Below are positions 23,875 to 33,991 of a stretch of 64,000 nt of DNA, one piece after another. The stretch spans positions 13,095,372-13,159,371 of the forward strand of contig NC_092797.1 of the NCBI RefSeq assembly GCF_918797505.1, given 5' to 3'. The notes beneath the pieces are model-generated. The model did not search any database. It was not told the origin of the DNA and was given only the letters and a program-made list of their open reading frames with translations. This DNA comes from Bemisia tabaci. Lineage: Eukaryota; Arthropoda; Insecta; Hemiptera; Aleyrodidae. A program made the translations under genes and the position numbers. Numbering within the stretch: the first letter of the stretch is position 1; every line of letters begins with the position of its first letter.

Positions 23875-24038
23875 TTGGTGTGGCGTGAATTGTGATGTAT
23901 CGATTGTTATGCCATTTAAACCTATGGAAAAGGATCGATTAACAGGGTGTTTGCAGTGAACACCTTAATAATCGATTCTTTACCATAGGTTTAAATGGCA
24001 TAACAATCGATATATCGCAATTCACGCCACGCCACTGG
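23875..24038. mobile_element. Family K MITE, copy 3 (best preserved)
   Basis: Arms of about 70 bp are nearly perfect inverted copies: GGCGTGAATTGTGATGTATC against its complement, then CGATTGTTATGCCATTTAAA against TTTAAATGGCATAACAATCG. The central loop reads GGGTGTTTGCAGTGAACACC. The right end is ACGCCACGCCACT. Confidence 0.85.
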
Positions 24039-24068
24039 CTTGATCTATACTTGACCAAACGCCTATTC

Positions 24069-24322
24069 TACCGTGCTGAGGAAGAACGCCGAACGAATCC
24101 ACAGGCGTCAAATTTTCTTCGATAAAATATTTGTAAGATATTATTGGAACAGTTGTAAATATTTTTCCTCCATTTTTTCAAGAATTTTGTCAGCACTTCA
24201 AACTAAAATATCCAAAAATTCAAATGAAAAATATGTGTAACTTTCTTTTAAACTACATTTTTTATCAGAGGAATTTTGATGACATTCGAAAGGGTCATAC
24301 GCCGTTTTTCTCCAGCACGATT
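24069..24322. mobile_element. Family B MITE
   Basis: The left end is TACCGTGCTGAGGAAGAACG; the right end is GTCATACGCCGTTTTTCTCC..AGCACGA. Between them lie the B landmarks TCTTCGATAAAAT, TTTTTCCTCCATTTTTTCAAG, CTAAAATATCC and AGAGGAATTTTGATGACATTCG. Non-coding. Confidence 0.8.
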
Positions 24323-24458
24323 TCTGTAAGATTCCGCAAACGAAACGCGATGAAAAAAAAGGATGAAAAAAACTTTTCCAATATGCTTCCATTCTAGTCA
24401 ACAGTGGAAGAAGCCCGCTTTCATTTTCATTCCCGTGCTATCCACTAGAGGCACACTT

Positions 24459-24631
24459 AAGCCCTTTCCACACGTTGCAAGTTCTGCTGCAAGTGAGCCG
24501 AAAGTGGGAGTCATCACTCATCGATGATCGTGAAATTTGCGGGCGGGACGCAAATTTCACGATCATCGATGAGTGATGACTCCCACTTTCGGCTCACTTG
24601 CAGCAAAACTTGCAACGTGTGGAAAGGGCTT
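24459..24631. repeat. Near-perfect 173-bp palindrome
   Basis: Two arms of about 82 bp pair with a single mismatch seen by eye (CTGCTGCAAG versus CTTGCAGCAA), around a short GC-only loop near 24542-24548. The outer end is AAGCCCTTTCCACACG and the inner part GATGATCGTGAAATTTGC. It is the best-preserved inverted repeat in the window and has no second copy here. It is either a very young foldback MITE or a hairpin maintained for some other reason. Confidence 0.9.
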
Positions 24632-24935
24632 TACGGCGAGTTACGTGGGACGTTAGAGAGACGAGCAAACGGATGAGCGGTGAAATATTCATGCATCTAT
24701 TTACATTTTACGTCTAGCGGTAATACTAAATTATTGCCGATCCGGCCGTTAATAATGACTTTGTGCGCGGCCCAGCGCGCTTTAAGATTTTTACGGGCCC
24801 CGAAATTATCGTCAACGATGCGAGGCGACGCGACACCCTGTCCCTGCCGATGCCGTTAGCTCGGCAAAATTCCTTTCACCCTTGTTGTCGAATTTTAGCA
24901 ACTTCGCGCTTCCCGATCAGATTTACTCGGGAATA
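24632..24935. other. GC-rich unique island
   Basis: CpG-rich unique sequence with CCGATCCGGCCG and GCGCGGCCCAGCGCGC. No gene is recognised. It could be regulatory. Confidence 0.3.
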
Positions 24936-25143
24936 CACTGAAAAAATGGTATTCTGTTTTAGCACCTACGATGTCAAAAATGTGTCTAGTGATCCTGAGA
25001 TGCTACCTTGATTGCACACGCAGTTGAATTTGCATTCATTGGATGTAAAGTTAACTGCAAGGGCAGTAAAAGCAGTGTTTTGGGATCACCAGACACATTT
25101 TTGACATCCTAGGTGCTAAAATATTACATTATTTTTTTCAGTG
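24936..25143. mobile_element. CACTGA-ended palindromic MITE
   Basis: Ends CACTGAAAAAAT and ATTTTTTTCAGTG are flanked by TA on both sides. The inner arms pair: TTTTAGCACCTACGATGTCA against TGACATCCTAGGTGCTAAAA, then AAAAATGTGTCTAGTGATCC against GGATCACCAGACACATTTTT. The end design is the same as in families A and X, but the interior is unrelated. Confidence 0.8.
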
Positions 25144-25234
25144 TAGGTTGCTTGCGAACACATCACAGAGACAGAGTCCGAAGAAGCAACCCTCATTATT
25201 TATTCTAAAATACATTTACCGAGACAGTATAAGT

Positions 25235-25582
25235 CGGGTTGATTGTTGAAATAGATAGACAAAGCGATAGACAAAGAAAACACATGGAGTCATGGAGTAC
25301 AAAGCAATCAGGCTGCTGCGGGCTGATTGTTAAAATTGATAGACAAAGCGATAGACAAAGAAGACTCAGGGAGTACGGAGCAATCCTATTGGTTGAAATG
25401 GGTGGTTCCTATAGACTCAGGGAGAATTTGATGTACTTACCATGGGGTCTCTCGTGGGTTACTGTTAATCAGTCTATTACCTACTTCATTTGCCCATCGC
25501 AAAAAACCGTTTTCACCAAAAGGATCCCTCCATACCCCTTCTTCATAGCTTTGTCTATCAATTTCATTAATCAGCCCGCAGC
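25235..25582. mobile_element. Family M element, duplicated left end
   Basis: GCGGGCTGATTGTTAAAATT..GATAGACAAAGCGATAGACA occurs twice at the left (25235 and 25308). The complementary TAGCTTTGTCTATCAATTTC..ATTAATCAGCCCGC closes the right end. A second M element at 51098-51727 carries a nested insertion. Confidence 0.75.
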
Positions 25583-25937
25583 CCCTAGTAAAAAGAAAAT
25601 ATCTTAGGATGATGATTTCTGTCCTCGGAGATGTCGTCCTCGAAGACGTTTCGAGGACGCAAACTTTTTCCTCAGCCGAGAACAAAATAGTCATCTGAGG
25701 AAAATGTATGACCCCCTGAAAATGCAGAAAAACGGCGGTGATTCTGAATGGAAGGGGGTTGCGACGGTAGGGGCACCAAGGGTCTTATTTATGGTCTTAT
25801 TTTAAGTAGCTCTTTTCCATTTGGAAGCTCTATACGGGTTCACATTTTGATTAGGAATTCCTTTGAAGGAGCTTCATTAAAATTACAATTTTTGCGAGCC
25901 TTTAGTAAAATTCAAAAAAGTAATTTTGAAATTAGAC

Positions 25938-26100
25938 CCTTGCGAGGAATTAGAATGATTTGATACTGCTGGAAATAACAAATAGAAAATAGAAACAATT
26001 CTACGATTTTGACGAACTTTGAGGTAAAAATTTCTAAGTTCACAATATTTTTCTTTCGTATTTTACATATTTTGTAGTGGCAAATCATCGTGATCCCTCG
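25938..26100. repeat. Family F repeat, copy 1
   Basis: It matches 59683-59860 in order: AGAATGATTTGATACTGC, AATTCTACGATTTTGACGAA, ATTTTTCTTTCGTATTTTAC, TGTAGTGGCAAATCATCGTG. The left end pairs weakly with the right end, so it may be a MITE. Confidence 0.6.
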
Positions 26101-27203
26101 CAAGTTGGCCGTATATTTCCGAAGTCTATGCTGATAAATTTCACTCGCTGCTCGTAAAACTTGTCATTTTCATGATGCCGTGTTATAGACCTCAGTAATC
26201 AAAATGTAAATCACGTGGAGCGTTTCTGAGGAAAAGAGCTGAGAAAACTCAGCGAAGAAAATGTCAATTTTACATAGTAAAACCAGGATGAAATCTTATT
26301 GCATTAGTTTTTTTAAAGGAAATATCCAGTTTTATTTGAAATTGCCCTCTTGTAAAATTTTGCGGTGGAAAATAGGCAACGCAAATTTTGCGGAGTGATT
26401 TGACAAAATTCCTGCCCGATCCTGGTCGTGAAAAGCAGTGTTTTTTACTTATCTGGGTGGTGGGTGAATAAATCTTGATTTTAAGTGGCGCACGGAAAGG
26501 CGTTAGCGCAAGGTTTATGGCTCCATTGGGTAGTTAGCGCTGAATCTACGTTCCAAAGCATGGCAGTTGGCACGTGGGCTCCTCAGTTTTTGCAGTGTTT
26601 AAGTGAGAAGATCGCCTTAAATTTCTCAGGTTACTTTCAACTCTAGGGAAGTTCTTCTGGCAGGATTCTGCTCACTATCTTTATATAAAGTGTCCTCTAT
26701 TTCCTAATTTGATTATTTAGTAAGCGAAGTATTCGGAAAATGAAAGGCCTGAAGTAAATTCCTTTAATGTTTAGACAAATGAATTGAAAGTTTAAAAATT
26801 AAATGGCGTTTTGTGACTTAAAACGAAGTTCTTTTTTTGGGGGGAGGGGGGTCTTGAAGCTGAGAAAATAAGTTTGACATCTGTTTTCTGGCGTTGTCAT
26901 TTTGAATCGACGAACTGCAATTCTGCACAAAATAAATTTACACCAATTAAGTCCGTGCTTTTCTAATTTTGGGCCTAAATATTTTATTATCTGTTTTGTA
27001 GAGACGTGTAACTAAAATTGTCGAGTTTTATGCCGTGTCTCTTCATTATAATCGAGTCACTAAGCACAGAAATGCAGGTTCTTAATTATTTTTGGTTTTT
27101 TTAATTAGAGTTCTACCGAATTTACCTAACCTTATATACTTATTGACTTGACTCCTTTTTCCCATATCGAGCATTTAGTCGCCGAAAAATACAGTATTCA
27201 AGC
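26101..27203. other. No recognised feature
   Basis: AT-rich unique sequence without a supported gene or repeat. Confidence 0.35.
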
Positions 27204-28146
27204 CCTGGTAAAAATTGGCTGTAGAATCTGTGTTCCAAAATACCATAGACCTACAGCCGGCTGTAACATTTCCAATAGCTTCTATAGCCGGCTACACAAT
27301 TTCTTATAGCCTTTTATAGCCGATGGCGATTAAGCAACAGCCAGGCGATAAAGTGCATGCTAAACGTTACTAATTACGGATGCTAGGACCTAGTGAGTTT
27401 TTGGAATACTGCTCTCTTTTTGGGCCGTAGTATCTTGATTTATTTTGCGAGGAAAGCTCCGTACTTTTGATGGATGCCTGCCATTACTAATATAATAGAG
27501 CGCTTTCAGTTTCGTATGATACTGTGCAATACCTCTGGTGTGAAAGAGTTGCTTCAAGCGCCATGGCAGGCGGGCAGCCAGCGCGAAACACGCATTGGCG
27601 CCTACAAACCTAACAAGGATACTTCACGCGTTGCGCAATGCGTGAAGTATCCCTGTTAGGTTTGTAGGCGCCAGTGCGTCGCCGCTCCGCTTTGTGTTAG
27701 GCTCTAATATTTAATCTGACGGAGTTAGCGTTATTTATCTCATGATTTTGAAATGTTTGCACATCCTGTATGGATTATTCTCGTTTTAATTGATGAAAAA
27801 AATATGTATTAAAGGAAAATATAATGTGTGTTTTATAAATATTAAGGTGGTTCCGTATCAAACTTAATGATTTCCAAAGCACACGAATTTCTACACAATT
27901 TGTTATAGCCTTTTATAATTGATGGCGGAAAAGCAACACCCAGGCGATAAAGTGTAAAGCCCGGCGATAGGAACTAAAGCCCGGCTGCATAGTTTTTTAT
28001 CGCTTCGCATAGCCCAGTCGTATGATTTTCTCCGCATTCTACAACCAGCTATATGATTTTCTGTAGCCTTCTTTAGCAGGCTATAAGAATTCCTATGGTA
28101 TTTTGAAACGCAGCTCTTACCTATATAATCGCCAATTTTTACCAGG
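27204..28146 (+). mobile_element. Family H transposon, copy 1 (943 bp)
   Basis: It begins CCTGGTAAAAATTGGC and ends with the complement. Both flanks carry many short AGCCGGCTATA-type repeats: CAGCCGGCTGTAAC, ATAGCCGGCTAC and TTATAGCCTTTTATAGCCG at the left, GCCCGGCTGCATAG and CCAGCTATATG at the right. A perfect-looking hairpin sits at the centre (27591-27678). Copy 2 at 34629-35584 is the same element in the opposite orientation. No transposase frame is present. Its superfamily is unknown to me. Confidence 0.85.
27591..27678. repeat. Central hairpin of family H
   Basis: CGCATTGGCGCCTACAAACC pairs with GGTTTGTAGGCGCCAGTGCG, and GGATACTTCACGC with GCGTGAAGTATCC, around GTTGCGCAAT. The stem exceeds 35 bp. 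Confidence 0.9.
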
Positions 28147-28913
28147 AACATTAAGCAAATGTCATTGTTAATAACTTTAACTATCTCATTCCTTATTCCC
28201 TAGTCGAAACGTTTACCTTCTATTTTGATTTTTTGTACACCCGTATCGATACATCAAAGTCATTTTAATCTTAGTATAATCCACACGAGCACTACGAGTA
28301 AATTTGTTGAAAGTTCAAAGGTGAAAAGAAAATCCAAGCAGCAGGCAATCGCTAGAGTTTCGAAACAAATTCGATTGGTTGTCTGACAGCTGCCAGCTCT
28401 TCATTTTCGCATTGGCTTACTTCATACTTTCGGTTCCTTGTTGCCAAATTTTCGTAGCCAACATTCTGCATAAACACTATCCGTACATGTTTCAATGGAT
28501 TTCATTACATTGTTTCGTGCGGGAAACGATGATACGGCAACCTCTCATTAACCTTAAGACGATATTGCTGAAAGATAAAACATAAAAGCTGAAATTTGCA
28601 GACGTTCGGAGATTGTGGGCTACGATTAACCTTTGGCGGGTAATCTAACCAACTTTCCACCAAGGTCGAGAATATCTGCGTTTCTTAAATACATCGATGG
28701 ACCTCGAAGAGATAAACTTGACTAAACCCCAATTTGGAAAAGTTTCAAAGAGAAACTCACTAATTGACCCTTACCTTTCTCATCATGCACATCATTTTAA
28801 TATCCCAAGTTTTTAACGAAAATTTGATTCTCCAAAAATCCTTCTGAACCTGTGCTAGGAAGTTTCCGGGTTGTTAAAAAAATATCGCGCAATTTCTGCG
28901 GCTCAAGACGTTG
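28147..28913. other. No recognised feature
   Basis: Unique sequence. Short chance frames only. Confidence 0.35.
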
Positions 28914-29024
28914 CCCCTCTGACGTAAGGGCCTATCTCAATTCCCGCATGAGCCTCGGAAAGCATAAAATTATACGTACAGCAGGGCTCACGTGAAAATT
29001 GAGTTACGCCTTTACGTCAGGGGG
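28914..29024. repeat. Family G hairpin
   Basis: Outer arms CCCTCTGACGTAAGGGC and GCCTTTACGTCAGGGGG pair, then CTCAATT with AATTGAG, then CATGAGCC with GGCTCACG, around GCATAAAATTATACG. Relatives are at 33246-33594 (interrupted by a C element), 37999-38107 and, weaker, 29812-29870 and 62568-62633. Confidence 0.75.
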
Positions 29025-29108
29025 ACGACGAAAAGTCGGTCCCGTTGCGGTTGCGAGTTTCATTTATGTTGGGCGCATTGCTGCGGGTCCATTGTTGAAA
29101 AGTTATAA

Positions 29109-29350
29109 ATCGAACGACCTATGATAAATCCCTATCCTAACAATGCAATTTATCGATTAAGGTGATTCGATAACATACGATAACGAAATGTTATCAAACG
29201 ACCTTTTTCGACGATTTCCTATCTGAACAATGCGGTTTATCGATAACCTAATTTGATAACAATACGATTCGAAAATTTATCGAACGACCTTCTTCGATAG
29301 ATCCTTATCGAAGCAATGCTATTTATCGATGAAGGCAATTCGATGTGGAT
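29109..29350. repeat. About 85-bp tandem repeat, 2.8 copies
   Basis: ATCGAACGACCT (or ATCAAACGACCT) begins at 29109, 29193 and 29279. Each is followed by a CTATC..CAATGC..TTTATCGAT segment and a GATAACA/ATTCGA-rich part. Divergence between units is substantial. Confidence 0.75.
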
Positions 29351-30035
29351 TAAACAATCGAAGGGCCCTTCAAAAACCGCGTAACTCCAATGAAACCACT
29401 ACATACGTCCGTGGTTTTCGGTCAGTGCGGGAGTGTTCGCCAAGCAAAAAGTACCCGCGTAAAACTTCGCCCACTTTTCCGCCGAAGGAGCGCTAATAGC
29501 AATCCAAAACTTTTGAGAAAACAACGAAACTTGGCGCGCCAATTTAAGCGCAGCAGCGTTATTTAATTATGAAGGCCGGTCTGGAGCGGTCCGCCGAATA
29601 AGAGTGCCAATTTATGGACGCGTCGGTCGAACAAAATTCAATTCGCTAATAAATTATTCAAAAGGAGAGAAAAAACTCATCAACACCGGACCCCTTCCTC
29701 GGCGCATCCCGAGTTGACTGATCATTTAAATTTCCTTTTCTTCCAGTTCAACTCTCGAATCGGGACGCCATTGATTCGTCGCTCTCCCGCCGAAGAGACC
29801 TAACCTTATTCTCACGTGAGCCCTGAAAAGCATAGATTCATACGGGTGAGAGGACTCATCTTAAAGCGTAGTTATGTTTTTTTTGTCAGCGAAGTGACGT
29901 ATTGAGGCTCTGCGTTTACGCCCCGGCTGCTTGTGATCTCATTCGGACGACTGGTGCTTGGATTTATGATTCAAAAGCTTTCCTCGGTGAATTGGGTGAC
30001 TTGAATACTGTACATTTTATTAAATATTCCCCTCA
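29351..30035. other. GC-rich unique island; G-like hairpin remnant
   Basis: The part 29360-29800 is GC-rich unique sequence with homeodomain-type AATTA motifs (for example TTATTTAATTATG). At 29812-29870 a weak family G hairpin is visible (CACGTGAGCCCTG..GACTCATC). No gene is recognised. Confidence 0.3.
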
Positions 30036-30420
30036 AAAATTTATTAAATTTATTCAGTTTCTTGCGAATTTTCGTTTGAGCTGGGTCACCCAGTTTCAAA
30101 AGGGAAATCTGTCGCGAAACTGGTGAACAAGGTCTAGGATTTCGCAAACTCTTAATCACATTTTATTTTTATGAATGGAATTAAAACATTTTGACGCGAT
30201 TCTAAGGCATTTTCTTTTTCCCGCGAAAAATTACCTTAATCTAGAACGCAAGTATATTGAGGTCAATAATTATTCTATTGACATTTAAAATTCCCGTTCA
30301 ACGTGGCAACCTTTCTTATAAATTCAACCCTATTCCATTGAAATATGTCAAAAATGTATTAATTTTATTCAAATTCTCGCGAATTTTTGTTTGAGCAGGG
30401 TCACCCAGTTTCGAAGCTTC
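30036..30420. repeat. Short direct repeat pair (about 50 bp, 318 bp apart)
   Basis: The segment around 30048-30096 (TTTCTTGCGAATTTTCG, TTTGAGCTGGGTCACCCAGT) recurs at 30366-30414 as TTCTCGCGAATTTTTG, TTTGAGCAGGGTCACCCAGT. GGGTCACCC is itself palindromic. Confidence 0.7.
30141..30350 (+). repeat. About 210-bp direct repeat, left copy
   Basis: It aligns with 31303-31513 in the same orientation: AATCACATTTTATTTTTATG, GCGATTCTAAGGC, CTTTTTCCCGC, CAATCTAG-like, TGAGGTCAA..TATTCTATTGACA, AAATTCCC. By eye about 70 percent identical. The pair encloses the GTCCA array and the solitary H core. Confidence 0.65.
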
Positions 30421-30427
30421 CAGGACT

Positions 30428-30581
30428 TTATGTCCACCTACCTTTCGTCCATAAAATAAATGTCCACCGCTATTTATGTCCACTAAACGTTAAGTCCAGT
30501 CTTTATTAAGTCCACATGATTTAATGTCCAACCATGAATATGTCCAAAATTGTCCAAATTGTGGACATGTTATGTCCACAT
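30428..30581 (+). repeat. Phased GTCCA array, 16-bp period
   Basis: GTCCA occurs at 30432, 30447, 30462, 30478, 30494, 30510, 30526 and 30542, that is, every 15-16 bp, usually as ATGTCCA or AAGTCCA. The 10-11 bp between them is AT-rich but not conserved. Closer motifs follow at 30552, 30574 and one in reverse at 30562. Constant spacing with variable spacers is unusual for a decayed minisatellite. Confidence 0.8.
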
Positions 30582-30977
30582 TTTTTTCTTCTCATTTAAA
30601 TGACAGGAACCACCTCAAAAATAAATGCATACTATACTACTAGTTAGTTAGTTAGTATATTTTAAGACGTTCAACGTCATAGGCTATTAACGTCTTTACA
30701 GAGAATTTTGAAAATGGGAGTATATACGAAAATTTAGATTTCTAAATTAAGAGAGGTGAAGAGTTCCTTCATTCTTAAAAACATTTCATTCATAATTCAA
30801 GTCATGAAAGAGGACAGACTCTAAGAGCAGATAAAAACATATGCTCATGTGTACACTGTACGGATATGATAAGATGAAAACCAAAGCGGGAGCCTAGGAA
30901 ACGCTCCAATGCCAAATTAAACATTTTTCAGTAACAGATGCAGTCAAAATTGAAAGTCCTCTTTAACTAGTTATTTC

Positions 30978-31302
30978 GTGCGCCTTCAATCTTGTAGGAT
31001 ACTGTGCAACGCCTCTGACGCGAAATAGTTGCTTAAAGCGTTACGGCGCGGCAGGCAACCGGCGTGACACGCGCATAGGCGCCTACAAACCTAACGGGAT
31101 ACTTCACGCGTCGCGCAATGCGTGAAGTATCCCGTTAGGTTTGTAGGCGCCAGTGCGCGTTCTGCGCTGCTATCACGCCGCTCCGCTCTGTGTTAGGCTC
31201 TAATATTTAAACTCGCTGAGACAGCGTTTTTCAACTTATGATTTTGAAATGTTTGCACTTACCGCATTGATTATTCCCTTTTAAACTGATGCAAAATTTT
31301 GC
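30978..31302 (+). repeat. Solitary core of family H with hairpin
   Basis: It matches the middle of the H elements: CGCCTTCAATCTTG, GATACTGTGCAACGCCTCTG, the long GGCGCCTACAAACCTAAC hairpin (31071-31158), CGCTCCGCTCTGTGTTAGGC, TGATTTTGAAATGTTTGCAC. The outer CCTGGTAAAAATTGGC ends and the AGCCGGCT-rich flanks are missing. Either the core is an independent element captured by H, or the flanks were lost. Confidence 0.75.
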
Positions 31303-31513
31303 AAACATCTTATCACATTTTATTTTGATGAATAGGATTAAATATTTTTAATGCGATTCTGGGGGGGGGGGGGGATCTTTTTCCCGCTTAAAACTAAACC
31401 TCAATCTAGTGCACGCGTATAATGAGGTCAAAAAGTATTCTATTGACACTTGAAATTCCCTTTCAGTGTGACAACCTATGTAATGCATTTAGCCCTATTT
31501 CATGAAAAAGTCG
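31303..31513 (+). repeat. About 210-bp direct repeat, right copy
   Basis: Partner of 30141-30350. It includes a 14-G run at 31361-31374 that the left copy lacks. Confidence 0.65.
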
Positions 31514-31750
31514 ACATAATTTGGAAGGACTCAATTATGTGGTTTCAAAGTATATGGTAGAAAGTATCTCAAAATTCAAAATTCTTCGTTTGATCAATCG
31601 GCGATCTAATCGTTCTAATGAAAACCATAAAACCCCCTTAAAAACTTTTAATGAACTAGAGAGTAGATTTTATATCAAATCAGTGGAACAATCACGTTTC
31701 TCGCAAAATCGATCATATCACAAATTCTTCGATTTTAGGAACTGCAGCGT

Positions 31751-32006
31751 ACACTGTCGTGCTAATGAAAAACGCCGTATGAGCCCTCAGGCATTGTCAA
31801 ATTTTCTTCGATAAAACAGGATTTTTTAGGGAAATTTGTAAATATTTATCCTCTGATTTTTCAAAGGATTTTATTCACAATGTAATCTAAAACATCTCAA
31901 AATTTGAAGGACCGATACTAATAAATCCCTTCAAAAATAAATATTTTACCTCAAAAGATGTGGCAACCTTCGATTTTCATACGGCGTTTCTCCTTAGCCG
32001 GCGGTA
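31751..32006. mobile_element. Family B MITE
   Basis: Left end ACACTGTCGTGCTAATG with AACGCCGTATGAGCC; right end TTTTCATACGGCGTTTC and TCCTTAGCCGGCGG. Inside are TTCTTCGATAAAACA and CAAAAATAAATATTTTACC, as in other copies. Confidence 0.8.
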
Positions 32007-32184
32007 ATTGCATGTCACCGACGAGGATCCGTAAAGCCACGGTTCCACAGCCAGCGCGCGACGCGAAGTTGGCCGCACAACCGGATGCAAATATAAACCT
32101 ACACGCTGCCAACGAATAAAAAATTCGTGCCATCAATGTATGTATAATATGGGAGCAGAGGAGTTTGAAATAATTGCATTCAGC

Positions 32185-32682
32185 TACGCTGCCGTGCTAA
32201 GGAAAAACGCCGTATGAACCTTCAGGCGTTGCCAAATTTCCTTTGATAAAGCACTACTTTCCTGGTAAAAGTAATGAATATTTTTCTTCCAATTTTTCAG
32301 ATCATTTTCGCAATGTCATCTAAAGCTCCTGAAACTCTCAAAGCAATATTTTCATAACTTCCTTACAAAGTGAATACATGTATTTGGATTGCATTTTGCA
32401 AGAAGAAACCAAGAGCATTCCAATGTTGCTAAGATTGTGCAACATACATTCTTTGTAACAGAATTACTGAAATGATAAAAAAAATCATATTTCCAAGGAT
32501 AATTTTCCTCTTGAATTCATAGTATATTGAGAGTAAAGATAAAATTTGTATAGAATATCAGTTTAGATTTGCTGGGTAAAGAAAGTTGCACAATCTTAGC
32601 GACATTTAAATGCTCCTGGTTTCTCTTTGCAACTCTCTTGGCAACTCTCAAATGCTCATACGGCGTTCTTCCTTTCCGTCAC
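32185..32682. mobile_element. Family B MITE interrupted by a C element
   Basis: The left part (GCTGCCGTGCTAAGG, AACGCCGTATGAACC, GGCGTTGCCAAATTTCC) runs to about 32380. The right part resumes near 32633 with TTGGCAACTCTCAAATGC and CTCATACGGCGTTCTTCC. Between them sits a family C element, so C arrived later. Confidence 0.75.
32381..32632. mobile_element. Family C MITE nested in family B
   Basis: Left end TATTTGGATTGCATTTTGCA, then AGAAACCAAGAGCATTCC and GTTGCTAAGATTGTGCAAC. The right half is the complement (GTTGCACAATCTTAGCGAC, AATGCTCCTGGTTTC). The outermost right end is lost compared with the copy at 33313. Confidence 0.75.
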
Positions 32683-33245
32683 ACACTCAAACTTCGTGTC
32701 GCGCACCGCCTGTGGAAGCGCACCTCCAGACCTCGCGGCTTTGCCTGCGAGACGCGAGCGCTTGTGTACCGGAGCGGACCCTAAGCGAAACAAAGCTACT
32801 CTCCAAATAATGGGGCGGACGGGGGGCGGGGGAAAATGTTTCAATTAAGATAATGAAACCCCACTTTAACTTGATTTTCGGAATTACAACAACGCCTTTT
32901 GTGATGTCTGCGCTCCGTGCGAGAGAACAGACAACCCGGAGAGCGTCTTTACGTCTTAATTGAACGCGTTTCGCGACTTCTCCGGGCCCGCCAATCGGGT
33001 GCGCGGGAGTCGGGACACCGAGTGCCCGCTCCGGTAACCGCGCCGCGCACCGAGATGGGGTTGTTCCGGCCCCCGTTTGGGAGTGTCGCTCCGCCCGGGA
33101 AAATCAACACTATTCCATGCTCTCGCTACTATGAATATTGACAAGAGCTAGTTTGGGACTTCAAGCGTTGTTACTTTGCCATCAAAAGTCACTTATGTAA
33201 TTCGTGGAGTGCGCGCGGCGCTTAAGTCGTTGCCTTCCTGATATG
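32683..33245. other. GC-rich unique island
   Basis: Strongly GC-rich. Frames are open in several phases on both strands (32569-33144), none with recognisable domains. A candidate regulatory island or promoter-like CpG stretch; unproven. Confidence 0.3.
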
Positions 33246-33594
33246 AGGACGTAGCTGCCTTCGCGATGAGCCCTGAAGCCCGTATAACTTAACGTTTTTC
33301 CGGGCTCATCCTTATTTGGATTGCATTTTGCAAAAAGGAACCAGAAGAAATGCGATGATGCTAAGATTGTGCATTTTCATCCTTTGCTATAAAATTACTG
33401 AAACCATGACAAAATATGAAATTTGCATTGTAATTTTGTCTTAAATTTACAGTTTTTAACTAGTAAAGTAGAAACTATTAGTGGATAATCAGGTTTTTCT
33501 TCCAAGACAAAAGAAGTTGCACATTCTTAGCAACATCGCAATGCTCCTGGTTCCTTTTTGTAAAATGCAATCCATTTGTAGTTACGTCCTTGTG
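33246..33594. repeat. Family G element split by a C element
   Basis: The left arm (AGGACGTAGC, GATGAGCCCTGAAG) and the partner GGGCTCATCC precede the C insertion. AGTTACGTCCTTGTG follows it and completes the outer arm. Confidence 0.6.
33313..33577. mobile_element. Family C MITE, complete copy
   Basis: Ends TATTTGGATTGCATTTTGCA and its complement (TGTAAAATGCAATCCA) are both present. Inner arms are AAAAGGAACCAGAAG with GATGCTAAGATTGTGC, and GCACATTCTTAGCAAC with ATGCTCCTGGTTCC. Confidence 0.85.
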
Positions 33595-33762
33595 TTAGCC
33601 AAGCGCCAAAGTGAGCGGGTGGGACACTAAAGCCCCTTCCTTTTACTGCGTATGCAACGCGGTCATCTCATCGTTTCCCGGACGAGAGAACGTAACTCCA
33701 TTCATAGGTTGTAAAATTGATCTAAAGAATTTTGAAAGAGGCAATTTTTCCGTTAAATTTTG

Positions 33763-33991
33763 CACTAGGAAAAAAAACACATTGTATCTAGAGTGCAGAC
33801 TCTTAAAAACATCGACAAAAAAAAGTACTCTTGATTCAATCAGAATCTAGCTTAAATCAAGAACCAAGCCTCTTAATTTAAGCGGATTTCGTTTTGATTC
33901 AAGCAAAAATCCGACTGAATCAAGAGTATTTTTTCTTGTCAATGTTTTCAAGAGTCTGGACTCTAGATCCAATGTGTTTTTTTTTCCAGTG
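33763..33991. mobile_element. Family A palindromic MITE, copy 5
   Basis: Ends CACTAGGAAAAAAAACAC and TTTTTTTTTCCAGTG, full length, with only scattered differences between the arms. Confidence 0.9.

Noticed and set aside
29109..30581. Tandem and phased repeats as a CRISPR array
   Set aside because: Units are too diverged or too short, and the sequence is from an animal nuclear genome.
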